A stretch of 64,000 nucleotides of DNA from Mucilaginibacter frigoritolerans (GCF_007830615.1 NZ_VLLI01000014.1:1-64000); one strand, 5' to 3'. Shown: positions 9,101 through 17,670, numbered from the stretch's first letter. Program-made: numbers and translations. The notes: a model not told the origin generated them from the letters alone.

Positions 9101-9513
9101 GCTTCAGAATGGACCTGGAAGGGATGAATGTTGATTATAACATGTCAACCACCACCTTAAATGCCTGGACACCTACCAATACCAATACCACTATGCCAAG
9201 GGCTGTATATGGTGATCCGAATGGTAACGACCGTGTATCAGATCGCTTTTTAGAAAGTGGTTCTTATTTAAGGTGCAAGTCATTGCAATTTGGGTATAAC
9301 TTTAAAATGCAGGCCATACAAAGTATAGGCATCAAATCACTAAGGGCTTATATCAGCTTTGATAACTTGTTCACCATAACAAATTACACTGGTTTAAACC
9401 CCGATTTAGGTGTAATAGCTGGTCAGAATATATTTAGCAGAGGTGTTGATTATAGCTACACTGCTTATCCATTGGCTCGTGTATCAACTATAGGTCTTCA
9501 ATTATCATTATAA
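6118..9513 (+). CDS. SusC/RagA-family TonB-dependent outer-membrane transporter with STN domain
   Basis: A 1,131-residue receptor that imports glycans or other ligands through the outer membrane using TonB energy. Order of parts: signal peptide to about residue 44, STN (secretin/TonB short) domain about 50-115 (NQQSGYVFFYESKDIKNKTI), carboxypeptidase-D-like domain about 137-210 (VTGLVLDEKNLPLPGVTVKL), plug with the SusC motif LNEVVVIGYGTIKKSDLTGA near 213, then the beta-barrel to the terminal strand ARVSTIGLQLSL. The STN domain is what couples this receptor to FecR and the sigma factor upstream. The substrate cannot be read from the sequence. It is followed after 18 nt by its SusD partner. 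Confidence 0.95.
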   Translation: MTLNVILKAINKPWLPQKTLLVMKLTTFILLITFLQCSAKVFSQKININETNAPLKKVLSLINQQSGYVFFYESKDIKNKTITISIKDASINETLNKCLKDEQLNYVIIQNTIFINKQENKTSIPAVSPVQAVVLNVTGLVLDEKNLPLPGVTVKLKGSNVGVVTDTQGQFKIDVPNANAVLVFSFVGYATQEEAVVSDKPLTIHMKLDDSKLNEVVVIGYGTIKKSDLTGAVASVQAKDLVTAGSSSVDKALQGKLAGVDVESAGGAPGSGMSILVRGVGTINNTTPLYVVDGMYVSSISNIAPGDIASISVLKDASAAAIYGTRAANGVVLVTTKSGAGNQTSISFDSYYGVQSIQKKLNVLNAQQWGQVDNAMHDNAGVARLPLANRPDSLGPSTNWQNAIYRNAPIQNYELNISGGGKGTTYSVSGGYLNQQGIVDQTGYNRYNLRFKSETKLGILKFGESVILSQENWQNMPGSWGGQGGNPVGAAAKSIPAFQIYDPTAVGGYAGPTGSVINVENPVAQLYLEKSTTRTNSALLNAYGQVDIAKGFYYKINIGYTDYLTHDFDYKPRYQVGSFFSNATNNINTDDNKDDNTLLIENTLNFDRQFGKSHIQALVGYTYQNENYQYNNETAAGLPDGIYQADAATGVTQAFGNASQASLVSQLGRVVYSYDDRYLFTGSVRRDGSSRFGPANRYGVFPSVAAGWNISNEKFFTNSKLASVISLLKLRGSFGILGNQEFGNYQYGAAIASNVNYVTGTGQTLWSGSTQQAYADPDIKWETSKTSDVGAELGFFNNALNLTADYYHKVTSDMLVQVPIPGSAGSTSSPYVNAGSISNNGLELSLSYHGVAHDFSYNVFGTFATNQNKVLSLGSGSEQIIGGYPDLHGEGTTTTQVGGPVGAFYLIKTAGIFQTQAQINAYRDKNGQLIQPNAAPGDIKFVDYNGDGQISDADKQYVGSPNPKFTYGFGYNARYKNFDMSVYFQGTYGNMIYNGFRMDLEGMNVDYNMSTTTLNAWTPTNTNTTMPRAVYGDPNGNDRVSDRFLESGSYLRCKSLQFGYNFKMQAIQSIGIKSLRAYISFDNLFTITNYTGLNPDLGVIAGQNIFSRGVDYSYTAYPLARVSTIGLQLSL

Positions 9514-9531
9514 CCAAACAGTAAAAAACTC

Positions 9532-11076
9532 ATGAAAAAGATAATATACATATCAATTACCATGGTAATTATACTTGGTGGTTGTAAAAAATCCACACTG
9601 GAATTAAATAATCCCAACCAAATTACCACAGCCACCCATTGGAAAACAGCGGCCGATGTACTTTCCGGCCTGGCAGCTACCTATAATTCCTTTGTTACCG
9701 AGTCCCAAACAGGCTTATATACCGTTCGTGGCGTTGAATTAATGAATGGCCGTGGCGATGATTTCTTTATCCGCAATGACGTAAGCGACCTTTACACGCT
9801 ATCTACATTTACCAACACCGCATCAAACGGCGTTTCTGGCGGATATTGGAACACCTGCTATCAGGGTATTTTTAGCGCTAACCAGGTAATTACCTATGCA
9901 CCTGCTATACAAATGGATGCAACTACCAAAGCACAAGAAATTGCCGAAGCCGAATTTTTACGGGGATTATTTTACTTTAACCTGGAAATAAACTTTCAAA
10001 ATGTGCCATTGCGTTTAACCATTCCAGTAACGCAGAAAGACTATTACATAGCAAAAAGTCCGGCTACAGCCGTTTGGGCTCAAATTGTCAAGGATTTTAC
10101 TGATGCAGCAGCGGCATTACCTACCTCTTATTCTGCTCAATGGGTTGGCCGGGCCACATCAGGTGCTGCTTACGCCTATCTGGCTAAAGCATATTTGTAC
10201 CAGGGAAATTACGCCGCCGCCGAAGCAGCAGCGGCCAATATCATGAAGGGCCAGTACAGCCTCACAGCAAATTTCTCTGACAATTTTGATGCAACGCATG
10301 AAAATAATTCAGAATCTGTTTTTGAAATTCAATTGAGCGATGTGGGTGGTACAAACCCATGGACCACCGGATCGGGTGAAAACTTAGGTACCACAGTTGC
10401 ACAGGAGTTTGCTCCTTCGCAAATAGGTGGCTGGTTTGAAATATGCCCTACAGATACCCTGTTAAGTGCATTTATGAAAGAAAAAATGCCTTCGGGAAAT
10501 TATGATCTAAGGCTGCCTGCTACGTTGGTTTGGCAGGGAGAAACCAGCGCACTGGGAGGCAATACCACCTTTTATCAGCAACCTATTGCTAATTTCTTTC
10601 CGGGTGATTTCTCCTCATATCATTCAAGACTTAAAAAGTATCAGAATTTTAACCAGGCAAACGAATTGGTGGGCGCCAATAACACCCAATACTCTTCCAG
10701 CAACAATGAACGCGTAATGCGCTATGCTGAAGTACTGATGATACACGCCGAAGCTGTTACCATGCAGGGCAGACCGCAGGATGCCTATGTTGATGTTAAT
10801 GCCATCCGTACAAGAGCTGGCTTGGCTGCATTACCTGCGGGCTACTCACAAACGCAAATGATGACTGAAATAATGCACCAGCGTATGATCGAATTTGCCC
10901 GTGAAGGCGACCGTTTTTACGACCTTGTAAGATGGAACTTAATACAACAGGCATTAACTAACAGCGACAAGGTTGGCAAGCAATATTACACAACCAAATT
11001 CAATTACTTCCCAATCCCACAATCAGAACTGGATAACAATCCATTAATGGTACAAAATCCGGCTTGGGGTAATTAA
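9532..11076 (+). CDS. SusD/RagB-family outer-membrane lipoprotein
   Basis: A 514-residue ligand-binding lid that pairs with the SusC barrel. The signal peptide ends in a lipobox (IILGGC, Cys18). The N-terminal TPR-like part includes EIAEAEFLRGLFYFNLEINF near 142-161, and the C-terminal SusD motif region includes RYAEVLMIHAEA near 401 and MMTEIMHQRMIEFAREGDRF near 442. No glycoside hydrolase follows; a strong terminator ends the unit, so this is a minimal uptake cassette rather than a full polysaccharide utilisation locus. Confidence 0.95.
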   Translation: MKKIIYISITMVIILGGCKKSTLELNNPNQITTATHWKTAADVLSGLAATYNSFVTESQTGLYTVRGVELMNGRGDDFFIRNDVSDLYTLSTFTNTASNGVSGGYWNTCYQGIFSANQVITYAPAIQMDATTKAQEIAEAEFLRGLFYFNLEINFQNVPLRLTIPVTQKDYYIAKSPATAVWAQIVKDFTDAAAALPTSYSAQWVGRATSGAAYAYLAKAYLYQGNYAAAEAAAANIMKGQYSLTANFSDNFDATHENNSESVFEIQLSDVGGTNPWTTGSGENLGTTVAQEFAPSQIGGWFEICPTDTLLSAFMKEKMPSGNYDLRLPATLVWQGETSALGGNTTFYQQPIANFFPGDFSSYHSRLKKYQNFNQANELVGANNTQYSSSNNERVMRYAEVLMIHAEAVTMQGRPQDAYVDVNAIRTRAGLAALPAGYSQTQMMTEIMHQRMIEFAREGDRFYDLVRWNLIQQALTNSDKVGKQYYTTKFNYFPIPQSELDNNPLMVQNPAWGN

Positions 11077-11095
11077 TAAGGTAACAACACTATTG

Positions 11096-11136
11096 TACTA
11101 TCGCCTGATATGAAAGTATCAGGCGATAGTATTTTT
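11096..11136 (+). terminator. Intrinsic terminator of the susCD operon
   Basis: TACTATCGCCTGATA (11096-11110) and TATCAGGCGATAGTA (11117-11131) form a perfect 15-bp stem with a 6-nt loop, followed by a T run to 11136. It lies 20 nt after the susD stop. Confidence 0.92.
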
Positions 11137-11299
11137 CGTATAATCGTCCGAGTTTCTGGATACATCCAACATTTAAAACATTATATAAAAAATTACAAAT
11201 ACAGTTTAATGGGCTTAAAAAACTGCTTCTTAATGTAAGAATTTAAAATAACTGGCGTTTTAGTTTTAAAATTCAACAGCATTAAATATATTCGTAGTA

Positions 11300-11677
11300 A
11301 TGGCACTTAAAAAAATAATAGGATTCGTTCTGCTTGTTGTCTTCCTGACGGCAAAGTTAGGTCCGTTATTCCCTTATTTAAAACAGCTGCCACAAGTTAC
11401 CAAAAACCTGGTTGCCAATATTTCGGCTATCATTACCGATGGCAGTCCGGTAGATCTTTTAGCACACACTGAACCCTGCTTTGCCGGTATCAATGATGAC
11501 AAGACCGACGAAAAAGAGGGTATTAAGTCAAGCAAAGAAGAATGCGAAATGGCTACTCAGCTTTCTATTTCTTTCGCAAGTATTTCATCCGGCTCAACCC
11601 GAACGTTGTTTCTCCTGTATGTTACAGGCAAACTGCGCAATCACGTTAACGAGGTATTCCGTCCGCCACTCACTTAA
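11300..11677 (+). CDS. Small exported or membrane-anchored protein, unknown function
   Basis: A 125-residue protein starting MALKKIIGFVLLVVFLTAKL, which is a signal peptide or membrane anchor. The mature part has two cysteines (in PCFAG near 60 and EECEMA near 82) that could form a disulfide, an acidic-lysine-rich middle and a second hydrophobic stretch (TLFLLYV near 102). I recognise no family. A -7-like box TATATTCG (11287-11294) lies 6 nt before the ATG. It precedes the SulP/carbonic anhydrase gene in the same direction at 165 nt, so co-function is possible but unproven. Confidence 0.6.
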   Translation: MALKKIIGFVLLVVFLTAKLGPLFPYLKQLPQVTKNLVANISAIITDGSPVDLLAHTEPCFAGINDDKTDEKEGIKSSKEECEMATQLSISFASISSGSTRTLFLLYVTGKLRNHVNEVFRPPLT

Positions 11678-11842
11678 TCCATTTCCCCATACTTATTAAA
11701 ACATCCGTACGCTAACCTTAATTTTACAGGTTATGCAGTTGTTTTTGTTTACTTATTTGTTTCATCGCATTTAATAATAGCTTGTTGCACCAGCATTGCT
11801 GGCAATGCCTGTTTGTTTTAAGTGCAAATCAATTTTAATAAA

Positions 11843-14056
11843 ATGGATTTTTCATCATTTAAAAATACTTTTAAACAAGACCTTTCAGCGGGTTTAGTTG
11901 TCTTTTTAGTGGCACTGCCGCTTTGCCTTGGCATTGCCCTAGCCAGTGGCGCGCCACTTTTATCAGGAATAATTACCGGCGTTGCAGGCGGTATAGTTGT
12001 AGGCCTCATTAGTGGTTCTAATTTGGCTGTAAGCGGGCCAGCGGCGGGTTTAACTACAATTGTAGCTACCGCTATCATCAACCTTCATTCTTTCGAAGCC
12101 TTTTTACTGAGCGTAATTCTGGCCGGTGTTATCCAACTCGTGCTGGGCCTGGTTAAGGCCGGTAAAATCGGGTTGTACTTCCCATCCAGTGTTATTAAGG
12201 GTATGCTTGCTGCCATCGGTATCATTTTAATATTAAAACAAATTCCACATGCCTTTGGCTATGATGCCGATGCTGAAGGCGATTTCACTTTTCTACAGGC
12301 CGATCAGTCAAATACCTTTTCGGAGATCAATAACGTATTGTCAAAGCTTAACCTGGGTGCAATCATCATTTTCGCACTGTCAATGGCGGTTCTGATATTA
12401 TGGGAAACGCCTTTGTTTAAAAAAATAAAAGCGTTCCCATCCGGCTTGGCGGTTGTTATTCTGGGAGTATTAACTTCACTGGCTTTGGGCATGGCCCCTT
12501 CAGTTCTGCAGTTGCGCACCAAAAGTTTTGTACAAATTCCATTATTATCCGGCGCAGAAGATATTTCATCGATGTTTAAATTTCCAGATTTTTCGCAAAT
12601 AGCAAATCCGCAGGTATTAGTTGTTGCGTTAACCATTGCCTTTGTAGCCAGTTTAGAAACGCTGCTGAGCATTGAAGCTGTTGATAAGCTTGATCCGCAG
12701 AAAAGGTCAACGCCCTTAAACCGGGAACTTGTTGCTCAGGGAACCGGAAATATCGTTGCCGGCCTTTTAGGCGGCATCCCCTTAACCGCCGTTATTGTAC
12801 GCGGTGCTACCAACGTAAGCGCAGGAGCTAAAACCAAGGTATCAACCATATTTCATGGTGTGCTGCTGTTGGGTACTGTATTGCTGATTCCGCGTGTTTT
12901 AAACATGATCCCGCTGGCAAGTTTAGCAGCCATATTAATTATGGTAGGCTACAAACTAGCTAACGTACAACTATTTACAAATATGTATAAAGCCGGATGG
13001 AACCAGTTTACGCCATTTTTTATAACAGTAGTGGCAATTATATTAACCGATTTACTCAAAGGCGTTTTAATTGGCATGGCAGTAAGTATTATATTTATCC
13101 TGGTAAACGCAACACGTGATCTCATCTACTCATCAATAACCGAAAGCGATAAAGGGCTGGTACAGCGCTTAGTACTATCAGAACAGGTTACCTTTTTAAA
13201 CAAGGCCCACCTTAATGAATTTTTAAACTCGGTAAAACCTAAAAGCAATGTATGGATTGATGCCAGCCAAACCAAGTATATTGAGCACGATTGTTTAGAG
13301 ATATTACAGGATTTTAAAGCCAGGGCCGCTACCGAGCAGATTAAATACAGCATTACCGGCCTTAAAGATCATTATTCTATTTTGGAAGCCAAGGACGAAA
13401 AAATAGCCGAACATGATCAACATAGTCATGATCAGCATAGCTATACCGAGTTGTTTGCCAATAACCGCAAATGGATAGCCGAAAAGCTCCACCTTGACAT
13501 GCATTATTTTTCCAAGCTAAGTGCGGGCCAGTCGCCGCAATACCTCATTGTTGGTTGTTCTGACAGCCGCGCACCGCTCGAGCTGATTACCGGCGCACAG
13601 CCCGGCGAAATTTTCAGTCAGCGCAATATCGCCAACCAGGTAATACCGAGTGATACCAACCTGATGGCTGTATTACAATACTCCGTAGAGGTGTTGAAGG
13701 TAAAGCACATTGTGATATGCGGCCATTATGGTTGCGGCGGCGTGAAAGCCGCCCTGAACGGCGGAACAAATGGCAGTCTTGACCAATGGTTAAGCCACGT
13801 AAGGGACGTGTACCGCATTCATAAAGTTGAAATAGATGGCATTACCGACAGCGAAATGCAGCACCGGCGGTTAGTGGAGTTGAATGTTGAGGAACAAATA
13901 TTTCAGCTAAAAGCTACATCAATTGTACAGCGGGCATTACAAAGCGGCCAAACCCTTAATTTTTACGGATGGGTATATGATCTGACAGACGGGATGCTGC
14001 ACGATATGCAGATTAAAGATATCGCCAAAATACCTGAAGTGCAGCCCATATCATAA
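11843..14056 (+). CDS. SulP-family anion transporter fused to beta-carbonic anhydrase
   Basis: A 737-residue fusion, probably a bicarbonate transporter coupled to CO2/bicarbonate interconversion. Residues 1-430 are a SulP/SLC26-type membrane domain (DLSAGLVVFLVALPLCLGIA at the start; AVDKLDPQKRSTPLNRELVA mid-way). About 440-520 is a STAS-like linker (SNVWIDASQTKYIEHDCLEI) with a short His-rich stretch (DQHSHDQHSY). From about 525 a beta-carbonic anhydrase follows with all zinc and catalytic residues: C572, D574 and R576 in CSDSRAP, H628 and C631 in HYGCGG. Such fusions are known (SulP-CA proteins). The ATG at 11843 is preferred to an upstream GTG at 11822 because it fits the family N-terminus MDFSSFKNTFKQDLSAG. 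Transport of bicarbonate rather than sulfate is inferred from the fusion. Confidence 0.93.
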   Translation: MDFSSFKNTFKQDLSAGLVVFLVALPLCLGIALASGAPLLSGIITGVAGGIVVGLISGSNLAVSGPAAGLTTIVATAIINLHSFEAFLLSVILAGVIQLVLGLVKAGKIGLYFPSSVIKGMLAAIGIILILKQIPHAFGYDADAEGDFTFLQADQSNTFSEINNVLSKLNLGAIIIFALSMAVLILWETPLFKKIKAFPSGLAVVILGVLTSLALGMAPSVLQLRTKSFVQIPLLSGAEDISSMFKFPDFSQIANPQVLVVALTIAFVASLETLLSIEAVDKLDPQKRSTPLNRELVAQGTGNIVAGLLGGIPLTAVIVRGATNVSAGAKTKVSTIFHGVLLLGTVLLIPRVLNMIPLASLAAILIMVGYKLANVQLFTNMYKAGWNQFTPFFITVVAIILTDLLKGVLIGMAVSIIFILVNATRDLIYSSITESDKGLVQRLVLSEQVTFLNKAHLNEFLNSVKPKSNVWIDASQTKYIEHDCLEILQDFKARAATEQIKYSITGLKDHYSILEAKDEKIAEHDQHSHDQHSYTELFANNRKWIAEKLHLDMHYFSKLSAGQSPQYLIVGCSDSRAPLELITGAQPGEIFSQRNIANQVIPSDTNLMAVLQYSVEVLKVKHIVICGHYGCGGVKAALNGGTNGSLDQWLSHVRDVYRIHKVEIDGITDSEMQHRRLVELNVEEQIFQLKATSIVQRALQSGQTLNFYGWVYDLTDGMLHDMQIKDIAKIPEVQPIS

Positions 14057-14068
14057 CCAATAAGTATT

Positions 14069-14154
14069 AACTCCCCAACGCTTAAAAGGACGGCCAAATG
14101 CTTGTTTGCTTTAAATTTAAGCTTTTTGCCACTTTTTAAGCACCGGGGAGTTTT
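14069..14154. repeat. 86-bp imperfect palindrome, probable terminator
   Basis: AACTCCCC at 14069-14076 pairs with GGGGAGTT at 14145-14152, GCTTAAAA (14080-14087) with TTTTAAGC (14134-14141), and inner segments GGCCAAATGCTT and AAGCTTTTTGCC also pair, with small internal loops between. The right arm runs into TTTTATTT. It sits 13 nt after the SulP/carbonic anhydrase stop. It works as a terminator by position, but the nested 86-bp form is longer than a normal terminator and could be a small dispersed repeat. Confidence 0.65.
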
Positions 14155-14431
14155 ATTTGAGTACCTATTACAGCCACTCAACCACCTAGTATTTCATTTC
14201 TAATATCGAATTAAATATGTTCAAGCTTTATATTGTATTGTAAAATTGAATTAATTTAAATCTGAGTCCCAAAAAAATCATCCAATAATTGCAACCAATA
14301 AAGGCAATTACTCGTCATATAAACAAAACTGGCATTGCTTTAACTAAAAGATCGTGGTCAATTTTGGTTTATTTTTTATTTAGCAATTAACCTTATTGTA
14401 CAGATATTTACTTCAAATACGTCCTGAAAAA
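14155..14431. other. Intergenic region before the esterase gene
   Basis: AT-rich, no ORF or RNA recognised. A promoter for the esterase gene must be here; no clear TTG/TAnnTTTG pair was found. Confidence 0.4.
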
Positions 14432-15955
14432 ATGAAAAACATTCTTCGCTTTTCCATAATGCTGTTTATGGCACTTGTTACCCTGGATATGGCCAATGCC
14501 CAGGATACGCTTCTTACTGTACACAACCGGGGCAAGCTTGATTCTTTACATTCAGCAATTCTCGGTCAGGAAAGGCTTATCCAGGTATTTACCCCGCCTG
14601 GTTATAAACCCGGCAGCACAGAAAAATATGATGTATTATATGTACTGGATGGTGGTAACTGGAACATAAGTTTAATGACTAAGGTGCAGACCTTTTTAGA
14701 GGCAGAGGGTTTTATGCCATCAACCATCATTGTAAGCGTGATGGGTATAGACCGGAACCATGAGCTTACACCAACACATTTAGATAGCTGGAAAGATTCA
14801 GGCGGAGGCGCTAAGTTCCTGGGGTTTATTAAAAATGAGCTTATCCCTTATGTTAATAAAAACTACCCTTCAAATGGTGACAATACGTTGTGGGGGCATT
14901 CATTAGGTGGCATGTTTGTGCTGTATGCACTGCTTAATGAACCAACGCTTTTTAAATCTTATGTCGCCATTGACCCCAGTGTTTGGTGGGACAACAGCTA
15001 TGTGGCCAAAATGGCTATTGATAAATTACCTGCATTAATTGCACAAAACACTACGCTTTTTATAGCCGCCAGACAGGAGTCGCTCACAGACATGAAAACA
15101 GACACCATTAACATCATACTTAAAAAAGCAGCTCCCCCAAATTTAACCTGGAAATTTAATACCTATTCTGAAGAAACGCATAGTTCAGTAAGACTGAAAG
15201 GCACGTATGATGGTTTAAAATTCATCTACTTAGGTCTCACCGGCAATATCCAGTTCCACCCAATGAATGGCATTGTTTTGAAGGACAAACCTTATAAAAT
15301 ATTCTGCTTTGACGACACCACGCGAATGCACTATACACTTGACGGAACAGCCCCGACACCCCTATCGCCAAAAGCCCAGCAGGAGCTTGCAGTAACCGGA
15401 GCCGCAACGGTCACTTACAAAGTGTTCACTAACAGGAGCAAGTATGATAAAACTATAACAGGCGTTTTTTCAACTGAAAAAATGCCTGCGCCACTTTCAA
15501 GCTCCCGAAATTTACAACAAGGCGGGTTTAATTACGCGTATTATGAAGGAAAATGGGATAAATGGCCAAACCTGAAAGGTTTAAAACCGGTAAAAACAGG
15601 AGTAACTGATAAGGATTTTGATGTCGATAAGCTTCCGCGAAAAAACAATTACGCATTGTTGATAGATGGATGGATTGAAGTAAAAGAAGATGGTTATTAT
15701 GTATTTGCTTTTGATGCTGACAATGGTTCAAAACTATATATCGGTAACAAATTATTAATACAATGGGATGGCGATTACAATAAACGGACTTATTCCTGCA
15801 TTGTGCCATTATCAAAAGGATTTTATCCTTTACGGATAGAATACCTCCATCAACATGAAGACTTTAAATTGAAATGGGCCTACCTTACCCCAAGCACCAT
15901 GGAAACAAAAAACACCATTCCTGTCCCTGTAGATTTGCAGTATAACCGGAAGTAA
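14432..15955 (+). CDS. Secreted esterase (alpha/beta hydrolase) with C-terminal PA14 domain
   Basis: A 507-residue three-part protein. A signal peptide (ending near MANAQD) is followed by an esterase-D-like alpha/beta hydrolase (Pfam Esterase, as in enterochelin or feruloyl esterases): YDVLYVLDGGNW near 69 and the nucleophile elbow LWGHSLGGMFVLYAL with Ser157. Around 285-350 lies a chitobiase-C-like beta-sandwich (MHYTLDGTAPTPLSPKA), and from about 365 a PA14 domain (GWIEVKEDGYYVFAFDADNG, then SKLYIGNKLLIQWDG), which commonly binds sugars. It probably removes acyl groups from a polysaccharide outside the cell or in the periplasm. The ATG at 14432 starts the signal peptide; an upstream TTG is rejected. 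Confidence 0.85.
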   Translation: MKNILRFSIMLFMALVTLDMANAQDTLLTVHNRGKLDSLHSAILGQERLIQVFTPPGYKPGSTEKYDVLYVLDGGNWNISLMTKVQTFLEAEGFMPSTIIVSVMGIDRNHELTPTHLDSWKDSGGGAKFLGFIKNELIPYVNKNYPSNGDNTLWGHSLGGMFVLYALLNEPTLFKSYVAIDPSVWWDNSYVAKMAIDKLPALIAQNTTLFIAARQESLTDMKTDTINIILKKAAPPNLTWKFNTYSEETHSSVRLKGTYDGLKFIYLGLTGNIQFHPMNGIVLKDKPYKIFCFDDTTRMHYTLDGTAPTPLSPKAQQELAVTGAATVTYKVFTNRSKYDKTITGVFSTEKMPAPLSSSRNLQQGGFNYAYYEGKWDKWPNLKGLKPVKTGVTDKDFDVDKLPRKNNYALLIDGWIEVKEDGYYVFAFDADNGSKLYIGNKLLIQWDGDYNKRTYSCIVPLSKGFYPLRIEYLHQHEDFKLKWAYLTPSTMETKNTIPVPVDLQYNRK

Positions 15956-15982
15956 GAATAGAGGGTTAATAAGGCAATTTAC

Positions 15983-16015
15983 CCGCCTGTCCGGACGTCT
16001 TGCCTTGACAGACGG
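15983..16015. terminator. Hairpin between convergent genes
   Basis: CCGCCTGTC (15983-15991) and GACAGACGG (16007-16015) pair with one G-T wobble, 15-nt loop, midway between the convergent esterase and M17-like genes. No strong T run on either side, so termination is inferred from position. Confidence 0.45.
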
Positions 16016-16025
16016 ATTCATTTAA

Positions 16026-16763
16026 TTATTTCTTCAGGGTAGCGATATAGACTTTAATAGCCTCACTACTAACCTGGAAAAAAGCAGGGCCGGCAAGCAA
16101 AGTGATCTGATCAATGGGCTGAAAGGAGGTCAGCGAATGATCTTTCAGAAAATTTTCAGCCTTATAGGCTTCCATTGCACCTTTAACTATATTAACTGCA
16201 ACAGAATCGGTAGGCGAATCAATACCTGCATCTTTCAGATCGCTGGCATGCGAATAGCTGCTAACGCCTAAGCGCAAAGCTTCATGCATCTCTACACTGC
16301 CAACGCGGTTCATCAGTTCTGCATTAAATTTATTCCGGTCACCAAGCCCTATAATTAGCAGTCTTTTTGCAGGCATACTTCCGGCCAATGGTGTAATGAG
16401 TATTGTTTCCAATGCATGACCTGCAAACTGGCCGCTCTTCCGCAATTCTGTAAGTATTCCTTTTAAAGCATCATCCACGTGCACCAGTCCGTTAACATTA
16501 CGCGGAAGTGCGGGTGGAGAGTTAAAAATATCACCTTCCGTATATTCAAAAACACAAATTACTTGCAAGGGCGTTTGCTGATTAGATGGAGATTGGACAG
16601 TGGCAGAAATCTTCACCCCGTCTATCTGTCCCAAAATTACTGACGTTCCTACAGCAGGCAAAGGTTTAGCCGGTGTCTGTGCATAACTTATACTAAAACC
16701 TGCAAGAACGATTGCGATTGTAATAATCGATAACCGGAATAATTTTGTAATGCTATTTTTCAT
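16026..16763 (-). CDS. Exported stand-alone M17 peptidase N-terminal domain protein
   Basis: A 245-residue protein with a signal peptide (to about residue 29, SISYAQ) and then only the N-terminal domain of M17 leucyl aminopeptidases: RNVNGLVHVDDALKGILTEL near 93, ETILITPLAGSMPAKRLLII near 128 and GLGDRNKFN near 149. The metal-binding catalytic C-terminal domain of PepA-type enzymes is absent, so peptidase activity is not expected. Proteins of this form are annotated in several phyla without a known function. Single gene, convergent with the esterase. Confidence 0.8.
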   Translation of the reverse strand: MKNSITKLFRLSIITIAIVLAGFSISYAQTPAKPLPAVGTSVILGQIDGVKISATVQSPSNQQTPLQVICVFEYTEGDIFNSPPALPRNVNGLVHVDDALKGILTELRKSGQFAGHALETILITPLAGSMPAKRLLIIGLGDRNKFNAELMNRVGSVEMHEALRLGVSSYSHASDLKDAGIDSPTDSVAVNIVKGAMEAYKAENFLKDHSLTSFQPIDQITLLAGPAFFQVSSEAIKVYIATLKK

Positions 16764-16993
16764 ATGGTTTGATGTTTTCTGATTAAATAATCTAGTTATG
16801 ATTTTTATCTTTTTGTTGACAAACCAAAGATGAGCGAAATGGAAAATTTAAAGGATGATGTAGGTTAAGAAAAGAAAGAGATAGTTAAAAAAGATCTTAG
16901 GTTATTGGGGCTTCTTGGTTTGAATAATCACCGACGAAAGAAACATCCATCAAATATCATATGCTAAAGATAGTTAGTGGCAATTATGCGTTT

Positions 16994-17599
16994 TTACTCA
17001 TTTTTCTCCCATATTTCATATCCGAGTGCTCTTCCAGTGGGCATAATATTTGAATAGCTTACATAAATTTTGCTATTGTCACTATCTACTTTAATGTCGT
17101 AAGTGCCAAAGTCAGGATCGGATCCGCTATCTATATATTGACATACCCCCTTACCATTATTAGGATTTGCCCTATCAAGATTTATTGTAAATTTAACTTT
17201 GCCTTTTTCATAAAAAGCTGTCCCCACATATTCACCTTCTCCCCGATAATTCAAAGTAACAGCAACGTTTACACTTTTTTCTTTGTATGCTCGGGTCATA
17301 TCTTTATACGGATCCCCAGATGTAATACTTAAATTCTCTTCAGTTATTTTTATTCTTGAATACTTACCTGTTAATTTTGACAATTTATTTTTTTCATAAA
17401 TCCAATTCATTAATTCGATAACAAGTACAACCAAAGAAGATGTGAAAAGCCCTATAAGTATATCTCTCAAATTACCATTGATACTCATACATTTTTGGAG
17501 CATTAATGTCAATAAGACCACGACAATCAAGAATAATGAAAGACGTACCCAAAAGGATAATTTCTTTTTTGGTATTGAATTAAACATTTTCAAGCTCAA
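16994..17599 (-). CDS. Two-helix membrane protein, unknown function
   Basis: A 201-residue protein with two predicted membrane helices (about 17-35, LSLFLIVVVLLTLMLQKC; and about 45-66, ILIGLFTSSLVVLVIELMNW) and a soluble C-terminal domain of about 130 residues rich in beta-type patterns (VNVAVTLNYRGEGEYVGTAF, YDIKVDSDNSKIYVSYSN). I do not recognise the family. The start could also be M5 at 17587. The gene is AT-richer than its neighbours and stands alone, which may point to acquisition, but this is a weak sign. Confidence 0.6.
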   Translation of the reverse strand: MSLKMFNSIPKKKLSFWVRLSLFLIVVVLLTLMLQKCMSINGNLRDILIGLFTSSLVVLVIELMNWIYEKNKLSKLTGKYSRIKITEENLSITSGDPYKDMTRAYKEKSVNVAVTLNYRGEGEYVGTAFYEKGKVKFTINLDRANPNNGKGVCQYIDSGSDPDFGTYDIKVDSDNSKIYVSYSNIMPTGRALGYEIWEKNE

Positions 17600-17670
17600 T
17601 CTGTTATAGTAAATGAACTAATTTAATTACGCCTCCGTCCGTCCAAACGTGCCATTTAAACGCTGTGGCC

